The notes: generated from the letters alone by a model not told the origin. A stretch of DNA of 64,000 nucleotides from Micromonospora kangleipakensis (GCF_004217615.1 NZ_SHLD01000001.1:3224001-3288000), one strand, 5' to 3'; shown: positions 1 to 8,392, counted from the first letter of the stretch. Numbers and translations: made by a program.

Positions 1-490
1 CTCCGGTGGACAGGTCACCGTGCTGGACCGCCGGCCGCCGGCCGACGCGCTCGCGCACACCGTGCTCGACCAGCTGCTCGGGGAGCCCCGGCACCAGGCG
101 GTCCGCACCTGGCTCAGCTTCCTGGCGCAGACCGCCGTGACCTCGGTCGGCGAGCGGCTGGCCCGCGCCGGCGTGCTCCGCCGGCAGGAGAGCCGCCGGC
201 TGCTCCGGACCAACCTGAGCTACGTGCCGGTCGACCTCAACACCGCGGCCTGGCCGGCGACCCGGCTGCGGACCCTGCTGGAGCGCCCGGAACCCCCCTC
301 CGTGCCGGACGCTCTGCTGCTCGGTCTGGTCGCCGCCACCGGGCTGACCCGCGAGGTGCTCTGGAGCGCCGGGCCGGTGGCCCACCACCGGCTGGGCGTG
401 CTCGTCCCGGCGCTGCCGGCGCCGCTGAAGGAACTGGTCGGGCAGACCGAGGCCGCCGTCGGGGCCGCGGTGCTGCGTGGCACCCCCTGA
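1..490 (+). CDS. GPP34 (GOLPH3-like) family protein, 5' end outside the window
   Basis: The frame is open from base 2 with no stop before 488-490, so this is the 3' part of a longer gene. The visible segment runs SGGQVTVLDRRP and then mostly helical sequence (TWLSFLAQTAV, ERLARAGVLRR, YVPVDLNTAAWP, LLGLVAATGL). This is the layout of the C-terminal part of GPP34 proteins, the bacterial relatives of the phosphoinositide-binding Golgi protein GOLPH3. Bacterial members have no established function. A GTG at 20 could be read as a start, but the six codons before it fit the family, so it is treated as internal. The permease gene follows 43 bases later on the same strand. Confidence 0.7.
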   Translation, partial: SGGQVTVLDRRPPADALAHTVLDQLLGEPRHQAVRTWLSFLAQTAVTSVGERLARAGVLRRQESRRLLRTNLSYVPVDLNTAAWPATRLRTLLERPEPPSVPDALLLGLVAATGLTREVLWSAGPVAHHRLGVLVPALPAPLKELVGQTEAAVGAAVLRGTP

Positions 491-533
491 CACACCAACC
501 CCTCATCCCTCCCCTCGAACCGGAGCATCCCCC

Positions 534-2075
534 ATGCCCCCTGCAGCCACCGTCGACCGTCCCAGCAACGTCTCCGAGGCCCTGGCCCGGGGTCGGCTCG
601 GCATTCCGTCGGTCATCTTCTTCGTCCTCTCCGCCGCCGCCCCGCTGACCGTGGTGGCCGGGGTGGTCACCACCGGGTACGCGGTCACCGGCGTCACCGG
701 CATCCCGCTGGCGTTCCTGGTGGTCGCGGTGGTGCTCGCGCTCTTCTCGGTCGGCTACGTGGCGATGGCCCGCCGGCTGACCAACGCCGGCGCCTTCTAC
801 GCGTACATCGCCCGCGGGCTCGGCCGGCCGGCCGGCGTGGGCGCGGCCTGGATCGCGCTGATCGCGTACAACGCGCTCCAGGTGGGGCTCTACGGCGCGA
901 TCGGCGCCGCGGCCGAGCCGGTGCTCCAGCAGCTCTTCGGCGGCTCGCCCGCCTGGTGGGTGGTGGCCCTGGTCGCCTGGGCGCTGGTCGCCGTGCTGGG
1001 CATGCTCCGGGTGGACATCAACGGCATGGTGCTGGCCGTGCTGCTGGTCGCCGAGATCCTGGTCATCCTCGTCTTCGACCTCGCGCAGCTCACCCACCCG
1101 GCCGGCGGCTCGGTCAGCTTCGCCACCCTGTCGCCGGACAACCTGCTGGTGCCGGGCGTCGGCGCGATCCTGGTGCTGGCCACCACCGGCTTCACCGGCT
1201 TCGAGTCCGCGGTGGTGTTCAGCGAGGAGAGCAAGGACCCGAGGCGGACCGTGCCGATGGCCACGTACCTGTCGGTGGCCATCATCGCCACGCTGTACGC
1301 CCTCTCGGCCTGGACGATGACCGTCGCCACCGGGCCGGACCGGATCGTCGACGAGTCCCGCGAGCAGAGCACCGGGCTCATCTTCAGCCTCGCCGGCGCG
1401 CACCTCGGTGACACCGCCGTGACGATCGGCCAGGCGCTCTTCCTCACCTCGCTGCTGGCGGCGATGATCTCGTTCCACAACACCACCGCCCGGTACGCCT
1501 TCGCGCTCGGCCGGGAGCGGGTGCTGCCGGCGCTGTTCGGGCAGACCTCGCCGCTCACCGGCGCGCCGCGGGTCGCCTCGCTGGCGCAGAGCGCCCTCGG
1601 GCTGGTCGTGATCGTGCTCTACGCGGTCGCCGGCTGGGACCCGCTGGTGCAGCTGTTCTTCTGGGGCGGCACCGGCGGCGGGTTCGGTGTGCTGCTGCTG
1701 ATCGCCACCACCTCGGTCGCGGTGATCGCCTTCTTCGCCCGAACGGGCACGGCGGAGACGCTGTGGCGGCGGGCCATCGCCCCCGGCCTCGCCGCGATCG
1801 CCCTCACCGCCATCATCGTGGTCGCGGTGGACAACTTCGCGATCCTGCTCGGCGTCGCCCCGGACTCGCCGCTGCGCTGGGCGATCCCGGCGGTCTACCC
1901 GGTCGCGGCGCTGCTCGGGCTGCTCTGGGGGTTGGTGCTGCGCGGCCGCCGGCCCGACGTGTACGCCCGGATCGGGCTCGGCGCGGACAGCGCGGTCGCC
2001 GACGTGCCGCCGGCCGCCGACGAGCCGGCGCCCGCCGACGAGCCGGCGCCCGCCGGCGCGGAGGCCGCCCGGTGA
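534..2075 (+). CDS. APC-family amino acid permease
   Basis: A 513-residue integral membrane protein with about 12 hydrophobic segments, beginning near residue 20 (GIPSVIFFVLSAAAPLTVVAG) and ending near residue 470. It matches the amino acid-polyamine-organocation superfamily, which imports amino acids or polyamines with ion coupling; the substrate cannot be read. The conserved ATTGFTGFESAVVFSEESKDPRRTVP block after mid-protein is typical of this branch. The ATG at 534 is preferred over an upstream in-frame ATG because GGAG lies 8 bases before it (522-525). The C-terminal tail carries an Ala/Asp/Glu/Pro repeat (PADEPAPADEPAPAG). Its stop overlaps the start of the next gene (GTGA), so the two are probably co-translated. 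Confidence 0.88.
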   Translation: MPPAATVDRPSNVSEALARGRLGIPSVIFFVLSAAAPLTVVAGVVTTGYAVTGVTGIPLAFLVVAVVLALFSVGYVAMARRLTNAGAFYAYIARGLGRPAGVGAAWIALIAYNALQVGLYGAIGAAAEPVLQQLFGGSPAWWVVALVAWALVAVLGMLRVDINGMVLAVLLVAEILVILVFDLAQLTHPAGGSVSFATLSPDNLLVPGVGAILVLATTGFTGFESAVVFSEESKDPRRTVPMATYLSVAIIATLYALSAWTMTVATGPDRIVDESREQSTGLIFSLAGAHLGDTAVTIGQALFLTSLLAAMISFHNTTARYAFALGRERVLPALFGQTSPLTGAPRVASLAQSALGLVVIVLYAVAGWDPLVQLFFWGGTGGGFGVLLLIATTSVAVIAFFARTGTAETLWRRAIAPGLAAIALTAIIVVAVDNFAILLGVAPDSPLRWAIPAVYPVAALLGLLWGLVLRGRRPDVYARIGLGADSAVADVPPAADEPAPADEPAPAGAEAAR

Positions 2076-2662
2076 CCGAGGTGCCGATCGAGCGGCTGGG
2101 GCCGGCGGAGACCCGTGCGGTCGCCGAGCGGATCGCCTGGGCGTTCCACCACCTCGACGTCACCCGCTGGCTGGTGCCGGACGAGGCGAAGCGGGAGGCG
2201 GTGCTCGCCGACAACTTCGAGATCCTGGTCGACCACGCGATGCGGCACGGGATCGTGCACGGCACCGCCGACCGGTCGGCGGTCGCGGTCTGGTTCCCGC
2301 AGGCCGGCGAGCCGGCCCCGCCGCCGGCCGACTACGACGCCCGCCTCGCCGCCGCCTGCGGCGAGTGGACGCCCCGGTTCCAGCACCTCGACGAGCTCTT
2401 CGAGGCGAACCACCCGCACGCCGACCACCACCACCTGGCGTTCCTGGCGGTGGCTCCGCAGCGGCAGGGGAGCGGGCTGGGCAGCGCGCTGCTGCGGCAC
2501 CACCACGCCGTGCTCGACGCCGAGGGCGTGCGCGGGTACCTGGAGGCGAGCAGCGAGCGCAGCCGCGACCTGTACGCCCGGCACGGCTACCGGGCCGCCG
2601 AGCCGTTCCGGCTGCCCGACGGGTCGGCGTTCCACCCGATGTGGCGCGACCCGCGCGGCTGA
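2072..2662 (+). CDS. GNAT-family N-acetyltransferase
   Basis: A 196-residue acetyl-CoA-dependent acyltransferase of the Gcn5 type. The acetyl-CoA binding loop is visible as AVAPQRQGSGLGSALL (Q/R-x-x-G-x-G/A pattern) near residues 127-142, followed by YLEASSERSRDLYARHGY, the usual beta5-alpha4 region that ends the fold. The GTG start overlaps the stop of the permease by 4 bases (GTGA), which implies translational coupling. The acceptor substrate is not deducible; a metabolite linked to the permease substrate is one possibility. A strong hairpin follows the stop. Confidence 0.85.
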   Translation: MTEVPIERLGPAETRAVAERIAWAFHHLDVTRWLVPDEAKREAVLADNFEILVDHAMRHGIVHGTADRSAVAVWFPQAGEPAPPPADYDARLAAACGEWTPRFQHLDELFEANHPHADHHHLAFLAVAPQRQGSGLGSALLRHHHAVLDAEGVRGYLEASSERSRDLYARHGYRAAEPFRLPDGSAFHPMWRDPRG

Positions 2663-2673
2663 CCGACGCGCGG

Positions 2674-2706
2674 CGACCCCCGGTGTCCACTGGAGACCGG
2701 GGGTCG
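2674..2706 (+). terminator. Hairpin terminator after the permease-GNAT pair
   Basis: CGACCCCCGGT (2674-2684) pairs perfectly with ACCGGGGGTCG (2696-2706), an 11-bp stem with an 11-base loop starting 11 bases after the GNAT stop. There is no strong T-run, which is common for actinobacterial terminators. Confidence 0.6.
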
Positions 2707-2759
2707 CTGTCGGCCTTCTCATATTGACCGGCGTACGCGGCGCCGCGTTGGCTGACGGT

Positions 2760-3491
2760 ATGGCCCGCATCGTGTACGACGATCGCACCGCCGCCGCCTT
2801 CGCGGCCACCCGGCACCTGGCCCCCGACGGCCTGGCGAGCTGGCGGGCGGCCGTGGCGCGGCACCTGCCGACCACCGCCGGCGCCCGGGTGCTCGACCTC
2901 GGGGCCGGCACCGGCACCTGGGCGACCGCCTTCCACGCCTGGTACGACGTCGACGTGGTGGCGGTCGAGCCGTCGGCCGCCATGCGGGCCCGCTCCGGGT
3001 ACCCGGAGATGGTCGGTGGCCGCGCGGAGGCCCTGCCGCTCGCGGCGGCCAGCCTGGACGGCGCGTGGCTCTCCACGGTGATCCACCACCTGCCGGACCT
3101 GCCGGCGGTCGCCGCCGAGCTGCGCCGGACGCTGCGGCACGGCGCGCCGGTGCTGATCCGCTCGGTCTTCGCCGGTCGGGGCGGCGGGATCAGCCTGTTC
3201 CGGTGGTTCCCGGAGGCGCTGTGGGTGGTGGAGAGCTACCCCTCGGTGGCGGAGGTCTGCGCGGCGTTCGAGGGGGTCGGCTTCGCGCCGGTGGCGCTGG
3301 AGCCGGTGCCGCAGGTCAGCGCCGCGTCGCTGCGGGAGGCCGCCGACCGGCTGCGCCGGTTGGCGCACACCCCGCTGCTGCTGCTCGACGACGCCGACTA
3401 CGCGCGGGGCGTGCGGCGGATGCGCGCGGCGGCGGGGCGGACGCCGGACGCGCCGGTGGTGGACACGATGGACCTGCTGGTGCTGCGCTGA
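2760..3491 (+). CDS. Class I SAM-dependent methyltransferase
   Basis: A 243-residue protein with the Rossmann methyltransferase motif I VLDLGAGTGTWA at about residues 44-55, the acidic end of beta2 (VVAVEPSAAMRA), and motif IV/post-I LDGAWLSTVIHHLPDLP. These are typical of Methyltransf_11-type enzymes acting on small molecules. The ATG at 2760 gives a start about 40 residues before motif I, as is usual for the family; reading frames further upstream overlap the preceding gene. No ribosome binding site is obvious. It stands alone between two hairpins. The substrate is unknown. Confidence 0.8.
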   Translation: MARIVYDDRTAAAFAATRHLAPDGLASWRAAVARHLPTTAGARVLDLGAGTGTWATAFHAWYDVDVVAVEPSAAMRARSGYPEMVGGRAEALPLAAASLDGAWLSTVIHHLPDLPAVAAELRRTLRHGAPVLIRSVFAGRGGGISLFRWFPEALWVVESYPSVAEVCAAFEGVGFAPVALEPVPQVSAASLREAADRLRRLAHTPLLLLDDADYARGVRRMRAAAGRTPDAPVVDTMDLLVLR

Positions 3492-3501
3492 GCGCACGGA
3501 A

Positions 3502-3532
3502 AGGCCCGGCCGGCGAACCGCCGTCCGGGCCT
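3502..3532 (+). terminator. Hairpin after the methyltransferase gene
   Basis: AGGCCCGG (3502-3509) and CCGGGCCT (3525-3532) form an 8-bp stem, 11 bases after the methyltransferase stop. It is the first of two stacked hairpins in the convergent gap with the sigma factor gene. Confidence 0.5.
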
Positions 3533-3538
3533 GTGGAC

Positions 3539-3576
3539 GCGACGTTGGCCGGGTCCGCCGACCCGGCCAACGTCGC
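3539..3576. terminator. Bidirectional terminator between convergent genes
   Basis: GCGACGTTGGCCGGGT (3539-3554) and ACCCGGCCAACGTCGC (3561-3576) make a perfect 16-bp stem with a 6-base loop. It lies between the + strand methyltransferase and the - strand sigma factor and can stop transcription from both sides. Confidence 0.75.
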
Positions 3577-3582
3577 CACCCC

Positions 3583-4407
3583 CTAGTACGTTCCGTCGAG
3601 CTGCCCGCGCAGCTTCGTCAGCGCCCGGGCCAGCAGCCGGGACACGTGCATCTGCGAGACGCCGATCTGCTCGGCGATCTGCGACTGGGTCAGGTTGCCG
3701 TAGAAGCGCAGCGTGAGGATCTTCTGCTCGCGCTCGTCGAGGGTGGCGAGCGCCGGGCCCAGGGCGACCCGCAGCTCGGCCAGCTCGAACTCGCCGTCCT
3801 CACCGCCGAGCATGTCGCCCAGCTCGGTCGCCCGGTCGCCGTCGCCGGTCGGGGTGGACAGCGACACCGCGTTGTAGGCGCGGGCACCCTCCAGGCCCTC
3901 CAGGACCTCTTCCTCGGTCAGCTTGAGGTGGGCGGCGATGTCGGTGACCGTCGGCGAGCGGCCGAGGGTCTGCAGCAGCGTGCTGTTGGCGTCGGAGATG
4001 GCCAGCCGCAGCTCCTGGAGGCGACGCGGCACCCGGATGTCCCAGGTGCGGTCGCGGAAGTGCCGCTTGAGCTCGCCGATGATGGTCGGGATGGCGTAAC
4101 CGGCGAAGTCGACGCCGCGGGAGGGGTCGAACTTGTCGATCGCCTTGATCAGGCCGACGGCGGCGGTCTGCGCCAGGTCGTCCGTGGGCTCGCCGCGACC
4201 GCTGTAACGGTGGGCGAGGTGGTTGGCGAGCGGCAGCCAGGCCTCGATCGCCTTGTCCCGCATCGCGGCGCGCGACGGGTGGGTGGCGGGCAGCGCGGCC
4301 ATCGCGTTGAGCAGATCCGCGGCGCTGTCGGTGAGGGCGCGCGGGTCGAGCTTCTCAGTGGTGGACGGCGGTGTGGTCGCCTGCTCGCTGATCGTTGGCG
4401 CGGTCAT
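3583..4407 (-). CDS. SigF/SigB/SigG-family RNA polymerase sigma factor
   Basis: A 274-residue group 3 sigma factor. Region 2 reads LANHLAHRYSGRGEPTDDLAQTAAVGLIKAIDKFDPSRGVDFAGYAIPTI, the core-binding and -10 recognition region. Region 3 follows (RRLQELR...SPTVTDIAAHLKLTEEEV). Region 4 carries the helix-turn-helix NLTQSQIAEQIGVSQMHVSRLL near residues 235-256. Length and order match SigF/SigB proteins, which direct general stress promoters of the GTTT...GGGTAT type and are normally held by an RsbW-like anti-sigma factor. The ATG at 4407 has AGGGAGGA 6 bases upstream; an in-frame GTG 18 bases earlier lies inside that site and is rejected. No anti-sigma gene is adjacent. Several candidate target promoters lie at 10-52 kb. 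Confidence 0.92.
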   Translation of the reverse strand: MTAPTISEQATTPPSTTEKLDPRALTDSAADLLNAMAALPATHPSRAAMRDKAIEAWLPLANHLAHRYSGRGEPTDDLAQTAAVGLIKAIDKFDPSRGVDFAGYAIPTIIGELKRHFRDRTWDIRVPRRLQELRLAISDANSTLLQTLGRSPTVTDIAAHLKLTEEEVLEGLEGARAYNAVSLSTPTGDGDRATELGDMLGGEDGEFELAELRVALGPALATLDEREQKILTLRFYGNLTQSQIAEQIGVSQMHVSRLLARALTKLRGQLDGTY

Positions 4408-4724
4408 GGGTGGTCCTCCCTGCACCTCGTCCGCGGATAAAAGACGTGACGCTTTGGTTTAGCTTCAATTGAGCCGTTCGGGACTCACCTTAGCCTGATC
4501 GGCTCGGGGAAATCTAGCCGAAAGTACGATGTACTTAAGTAATTTTGTGCCATAAAGGCCCCGCAACGGACATAACTCCCCGGCTTTGTGATCACGATTA
4601 CCGGACCGCGCGCCCGACCCGGCGTCGCCGGACGCCCCCGGGCGGCTGACCGCTCGGCCCACCGGCCCGCGCCGACCGTCAACGAAGAAACCGACAAACG
4701 GTTCGCATTGTCGGCTATCCGTCG
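4408..4724. other. AT-rich divergent intergenic region
   Basis: About 370 bases separate the sigma factor start (4407) from the next + strand start (4782). Roughly 4436-4600 is markedly AT-rich for this genome (runs such as AAAAGACGT, CTTAAGTAATTTTGTGCC). It probably holds the sigma factor promoter and leader, but no SigF-type box pair could be identified on the - strand. No coding signal was seen. Confidence 0.5.
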
Positions 4725-4754
4725 TTGTCCCGTCCGCGGGACCGCCCGTAGCGT
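4725..4754 (+). promoter_or_regulatory. Candidate housekeeping promoter for the 4782 gene
   Basis: TTGTCC (4725-4730), an 18-base spacer and TAGCGT (4749-4754) fit the actinobacterial housekeeping pattern TTGNCN-N17/18-TANNNT. Transcription would start near 4761, giving a leader of about 20 bases that includes GGAGG at 4773-4777. Confidence 0.45.
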
Positions 4755-4781
4755 CCCTGTGTACACGTCTACGGAGGCACC

Positions 4782-5525
4782 GTGCTGGATCCCGCCGCTC
4801 CGCAACTCGTCGTCAACGCCCGGGTGCTGCTGTTCAGCTGGCTGCCGGCGGACCCCGACGCGGTCGCGGCGTTCCTCCCGGCCGGGCTGCGGGCCCGCCC
4901 GGACCGGCAGGTCTTCCTGTGCCAGTACGTGGTGGACGACGAGAGCCAGACCTCCGGGTTCGGGGCCTACTCCCTGACCTACCTGGGGATCTCGCTGGTG
5001 GGGATGGACCCGCCGGACGGCGACATTCCCGGCGGGTGGTGGACCCACTACTTCGCCTCCAGCGCCCGGGTCCGCGGATACGCCGCCGCCCGGGGCGCCC
5101 CGGCCCAGGCCGGGCAGACCACCATCGACGTGCGGGGCGACCAGCTCACGGCGGAGACGCGCGCCGACGGGCGGCCGATCATCCGGACCGTGGCCCGCGT
5201 CGGCCACACCGGACACCTCGTACGCAGCGGCCACCATCGGTACCTGACCGGGCGGGACGGGGAGCTGACCAGCGCCGACTACCCGTACGTGGCCGAGCCG
5301 GTGACCCCGTTCGAGATCGAGTGGGTGGACTTCCTCGCCCCCGAACACCCGGTCTACCCGCTACGCCCGGCGAACCCGCTCACCATCTGCTGGGGCTTCT
5401 ACTCCCCACGGGTGTCGTTCGCCTACCCGGCCGGGCCGAACGCGCTCGACGAGCCGCCGGCCGCCGAGCCGGCTTACCAGGTGCCGGCGCGCCGGGCCCG
5501 CAGCGGCCTGCCGTCCGGGTCGTAG
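4782..5525 (+). CDS. Acetoacetate decarboxylase-like protein, catalysis doubtful
   Basis: A 247-residue soluble protein. The pattern of a beta-rich body with AVAAFLPAGLRARPD near the start and NPLTICWGFYSPRVSFAYPAG near the end resembles the acetoacetate decarboxylase (ADC-like) fold. The lysine motif of true decarboxylases (ELxGxPK) is not visible, so a binding or other enzymatic role is possible. The GTG start has GGAGG 4 bases upstream. The 3' end overlaps the convergent phospholipase D gene by 52 bases, so its last residues (VPARRARSGLPSGS) are encoded opposite that gene and may be a run-on past the true domain end. Confidence 0.6.
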   Translation: MLDPAAPQLVVNARVLLFSWLPADPDAVAAFLPAGLRARPDRQVFLCQYVVDDESQTSGFGAYSLTYLGISLVGMDPPDGDIPGGWWTHYFASSARVRGYAAARGAPAQAGQTTIDVRGDQLTAETRADGRPIIRTVARVGHTGHLVRSGHHRYLTGRDGELTSADYPYVAEPVTPFEIEWVDFLAPEHPVYPLRPANPLTICWGFYSPRVSFAYPAGPNALDEPPAAEPAYQVPARRARSGLPSGS

Positions 5526-7063
5526 ACCAGCCGGTACGCGGGCAGCGCCCAGAAGCGGGTGTGCCAGGACAGCCGCTCCGGCCGGTGCGGGCGCAGCCGG
5601 CCCGGCGGGCGGGGACCGACTCGGTCCCCGTCGTGCCAGCGTTGCAGCGCGTCCGCCGCCTCGGTGATCGCCGCCACGGCGGCGGCCGGATCCAGCAGAT
5701 CGTGGTCCTCGCCACCGTCCGGGTCCCGGTCCAGGTGCTCCCGCCACAGCCGCAGCCGCAGGTCCCGGGCGAAGACCCGGGCGGCGTCGCCGAGGCCGGC
5801 CGGGTCCGTGGGCGGCCGCTCGTCCCGGGTGTCGTCCAGCACCGCACAGGAGAGCTCGCTGTCGTGCGTCCAGGAGCGGCGGTTGAAGTTGTCGCTGCCG
5901 ACGCTGGCCCAGACGTCGTCGACCACGCAGACCTTGGCGTGCACGTAGACCGGGGTGCCCTCGTGGTTCTCCACGTCGAAGACGTGCACCCGGTCCGGTG
6001 CCGCCTTCTGGCACAGCGAGAGCGCCTGCTCCCGGCCCACCATGTTCGGCGGCAGCGCGAGCCGGCCGTCCACGTCCGGGTGGCGCGGCACGACGGCGAC
6101 CAGGTGCAGGTCGGGCTGGTCCCGCAGCGCGTTCGCGAAGAGGTCCGCCACCTCGGTCGACCAGAGGTACTGGTCCTCCAGGTAGATCAGTCGCCGGGCC
6201 CGGCGCACCGCCTTGGTGTAGCCGCGGGCCACCGTCCGCTCGCCGTCCGGGGCGAACGAGTACCGGGGTCGTACCGCCGGGTAGGTGCGCAGCACCTGGA
6301 TCCGGTGCGGGCCGCACGGCGGGGGATCGGCCGGCTGGTCGGGCAGCGGGTCGGGGCTCAGGTCGGAGCCGCGCAGCCGGTCCCGCAGGTAGGCCAGCGG
6401 GTTCTCCGAGTCCAGCGGCATCGGATCGGTCCACCGCTCGCGGAACGTCGTGTCGAGCGCGCCGACCACCGGGCCGCGGACCGCGAGCTGGACGTCGTGC
6501 CACGGCGGGTGGTCGCCGTACTTCGGGGACATGCCGACGGGCTGCGGGTCACCCCGGTGCTCGGCGTCGTCCCGCCGGCTGTGGCAGAGGTCGATGCCGC
6601 CGGCGAAGGCGACGTCCCGCTCCGGGGCGTCGGGGTGGCGCAGCACCACGAGCTTCTGGTGGTGCGAGCCGCCGCGCCGGACCCGCTGGTCCAGCAGCAC
6701 CTCGCCGCCGGCCGCGCAGACCGCCTCGCTGAGGTCGCGGTTCTCCGCCTCGCTGTAGGAGAGCACGTCGAGGTGGGACCGCCAGATCAGCCCCTTGACC
6801 ACCACGCCGCGCTGGGCGGCCCGCGCGAAGAGTTGCACCACGGTCGGGCCGTCCGGGCGCATCCGCTGATCCGGGTCGCCCCGCCAGTCGGTGAAGAAGA
6901 GATGGTCGCCGGCCTTCAGCGCCTCCACCTCGCTGACCAGGCGGTCGAAGTACGTCGCGCCGTGAATCAACGGCTCGGCGAGGTTTCCCGTCGTCCAGGC
7001 GGGTAATTCAGACCCCGGGTTGGCACGTTCCTGCGCGGTGAGGAACCAGTCCTGCATCGCCAC
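5474..7063 (-). CDS. Phospholipase D-family protein
   Basis: A 529-residue phospholipase D-like phosphodiesterase with two HKD half-sites: HHQKLVVLRHPDAPERD (residues about 168-184) and VHAKVCVVDDVWASVGSDNFNRRS (about 375-398). Both have the H-x-K-x4-D core and the second has the trailing GSxNxxxRS. A matching YLEDQYLWS element precedes the second site. Such enzymes hydrolyse or transfer phosphatidyl groups; cardiolipin synthase-like activity is an alternative. No signal peptide is seen, so it is probably cytosolic or membrane-associated. The GTG at 7063 is chosen because GGGAGG lies 6 bases upstream; an ATG two codons inside is the alternative. It diverges from the small gene at 7194. Confidence 0.85.
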   Translation of the reverse strand: MAMQDWFLTAQERANPGSELPAWTTGNLAEPLIHGATYFDRLVSEVEALKAGDHLFFTDWRGDPDQRMRPDGPTVVQLFARAAQRGVVVKGLIWRSHLDVLSYSEAENRDLSEAVCAAGGEVLLDQRVRRGGSHHQKLVVLRHPDAPERDVAFAGGIDLCHSRRDDAEHRGDPQPVGMSPKYGDHPPWHDVQLAVRGPVVGALDTTFRERWTDPMPLDSENPLAYLRDRLRGSDLSPDPLPDQPADPPPCGPHRIQVLRTYPAVRPRYSFAPDGERTVARGYTKAVRRARRLIYLEDQYLWSTEVADLFANALRDQPDLHLVAVVPRHPDVDGRLALPPNMVGREQALSLCQKAAPDRVHVFDVENHEGTPVYVHAKVCVVDDVWASVGSDNFNRRSWTHDSELSCAVLDDTRDERPPTDPAGLGDAARVFARDLRLRLWREHLDRDPDGGEDHDLLDPAAAVAAITEAADALQRWHDGDRVGPRPPGRLRPHRPERLSWHTRFWALPAYRLVYDPDGRPLRARRAGTW

Positions 7064-7193
7064 GTCCAGCCTCCCGAGGTCGACCACGTCCTCACGGTAG
7101 GACCCCCACGGCGGGTACGCACGCCGACCGCAGGTCGGAGCCCTCGTGGTGGCCGCCGCATCCCTCAGAAGCGACAATCCAGGAGGCCCCAGC

Positions 7194-7322
7194 ATGCCCG
7201 CCGAGATGACGAACGCCGTGACCGAGTACCGCGAGCCTGCGGTCGAGAGCGAACGCGGCGCGGTGGTGGCGGTCCTGCTCATGGTGATCCTCGGGGTGGC
7301 CGGCATCTTCGCCGTGTCCTGA
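7194..7322 (+). CDS. Small single-span membrane protein (42 aa)
   Basis: ATG at 7194 with a textbook AGGAGG 7 bases upstream (7181-7186) and a stop at 7320-7322. The 42 residues have an acidic N-terminal part (TEYREPAVESERG) and one hydrophobic helix (AVVAVLLMVILGVAGIFAV) reaching the C-terminus. Third codon positions are almost all G or C, as in neighbouring genes. Function is unknown. A convergent hairpin follows. Confidence 0.65.
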   Translation: MPAEMTNAVTEYREPAVESERGAVVAVLLMVILGVAGIFAVS

Positions 7323-7350
7323 CCGCCGGGGGATGCCCCCGGAACCGCCG

Positions 7351-7381
7351 ATGGGCGCCCCGGAGGAACCGGGACGCCCAT
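7351..7381. terminator. Bidirectional hairpin between the 7194 gene and pirin
   Basis: ATGGGCG-c-CCCGG (7351-7363) pairs with CCGGG-a-CGCCCAT (7369-7381), with one mismatch and a 5-base loop. It sits in the convergent gap. Confidence 0.55.
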
Positions 7382-7395
7382 CTCGTACGGGTCGA

Positions 7396-8382
7396 TCAGG
7401 GACGCGGGCCCTGGCCGCCGGTGTGCGGCAGGCGCTTCGCGGGGATCACGCCGAGCTTGCCGGCCTGGAAGTCCTCGAAGGCCTGCACCAGCTCGTCCCG
7501 GGTGTTCATCACGAACGGCCCGTAGTGCGCCACCGGCTCCCCGATCGGCTGGCCGCCCATGATGTAGAGCTCCAGGGCCGGGGTGTTGCCGTCCTGCTTC
7601 GCGTCCGCGGTCACCCGCAGCGCGTCGCCCGGGCCGTGCACCGCGAGCTGTCCGGTGTGGATCGGCCGCCGGTCGGTGCCCACCGTGCCACGGCCGGCCA
7701 GCACGTAGACCAGCGCGTTGAAGTCGGACCGCCAGGGCAGGCTCAGCGCCGCCCCCGGCTGCACCGTCACGTGGGTGATGGTGATCGGGGTGTGGGTGGA
7801 GCCCGGCCCGCGGTGCCCGGCGACCTCGCCGGCGATCACCCGGATCAGCGCGCCGCCGTCCGGGGTGGTGAGCAGCGCCGACTCCTTGCCGCGGATGTCC
7901 TGGTAGCGCGGCGGGTTCATCTTGGCCACCCGGGGCAGGTTGACCCAGAGCTGGAGGCCGTGGAAGAGGCCGCCGCTGGTCACCAGGTGCTCCGGCGGCG
8001 CCTCGATGTGCAGCAGGCCGCTGCCGGCCGTCATCCACTGGGTGTCGCCGTCGGTGATGGTGCCGCCGCCACCCTGCGAGTCCTGGTGGTCCATGATCCC
8101 GTCGATCATGTAGGTCACCGTCTCGAAGCCGCGGTGCGGGTGCCACGGGGTGCCCTTCGGCTCGCCCGGCGCGTAGTCCACCTCGCCCATCTGGTCGAGG
8201 TGGATGAACGGGTCCAGCTCGGTCAGCGGCACCCCGGCGAAGGCCCGGCGGACCGGGAAGCCCTCACCCTCGAAGCCGCTCGGCGCGGTGGTGAGCCGGC
8301 GGACCGGCCGGAAGGTGGTGGACTCGTCGAGCCGCGGCAGGCGGGGCAGGACGAGGACGTCGTCGACGGTGATGGCGGGCAT
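7396..8382 (-). CDS. Pirin-family bicupin protein
   Basis: A 328-residue pirin. The N-terminal cupin has the metal-ligand block WHPHRGFETVTYMIDGIMDHQDSQGG followed by GDTQWMTAGSGLLHIE. The C-terminal cupin contains LPWRSDFNALVYVLAGRGTVG. Pirins bind Fe(II) or another metal; some act as quercetinases or redox sensors, others as transcription cofactors, and the role here is not set by sequence. The ATG at 8382 is preceded by TAAGGAG, which shares its TAA with the stop of the MarR gene 10 bases upstream. The pair is therefore an operon, and the MarR protein is the probable regulator. Confidence 0.9.
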   Translation of the reverse strand: MPAITVDDVLVLPRLPRLDESTTFRPVRRLTTAPSGFEGEGFPVRRAFAGVPLTELDPFIHLDQMGEVDYAPGEPKGTPWHPHRGFETVTYMIDGIMDHQDSQGGGGTITDGDTQWMTAGSGLLHIEAPPEHLVTSGGLFHGLQLWVNLPRVAKMNPPRYQDIRGKESALLTTPDGGALIRVIAGEVAGHRGPGSTHTPITITHVTVQPGAALSLPWRSDFNALVYVLAGRGTVGTDRRPIHTGQLAVHGPGDALRVTADAKQDGNTPALELYIMGGQPIGEPVAHYGPFVMNTRDELVQAFEDFQAGKLGVIPAKRLPHTGGQGPRP

Positions 8383-8392
8383 CGCGGGCTCC

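Noticed and set aside
237..1478. Long - strand open frame (413 codons) opposite the permease gene
   Set aside because: It is rich in Arg, His, Gly and Asp with no recognisable domain, runs antisense to a clear transporter and reflects the GC bias of the opposite strand.
4919..7006. 695-codon + strand frame opposite phospholipase D
   Set aside because: Low-complexity Arg/Val/Gly/Pro composition, no domain, and fully antisense to a gene with two HKD motifs.
7113..7118. GGGTAC upstream of the small gene at 7194 as a SigF-type promoter
   Set aside because: No GTTT or GNNT box at 14-16 bases upstream, and the distance to the start is large.
7064..8146. Extension of the phospholipase D frame upstream through the small gene and the pirin gene
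   Set aside because: The GTG at 7063 has a good ribosome binding site and matches the family start; the extension overlaps pirin in another frame and has no domain.
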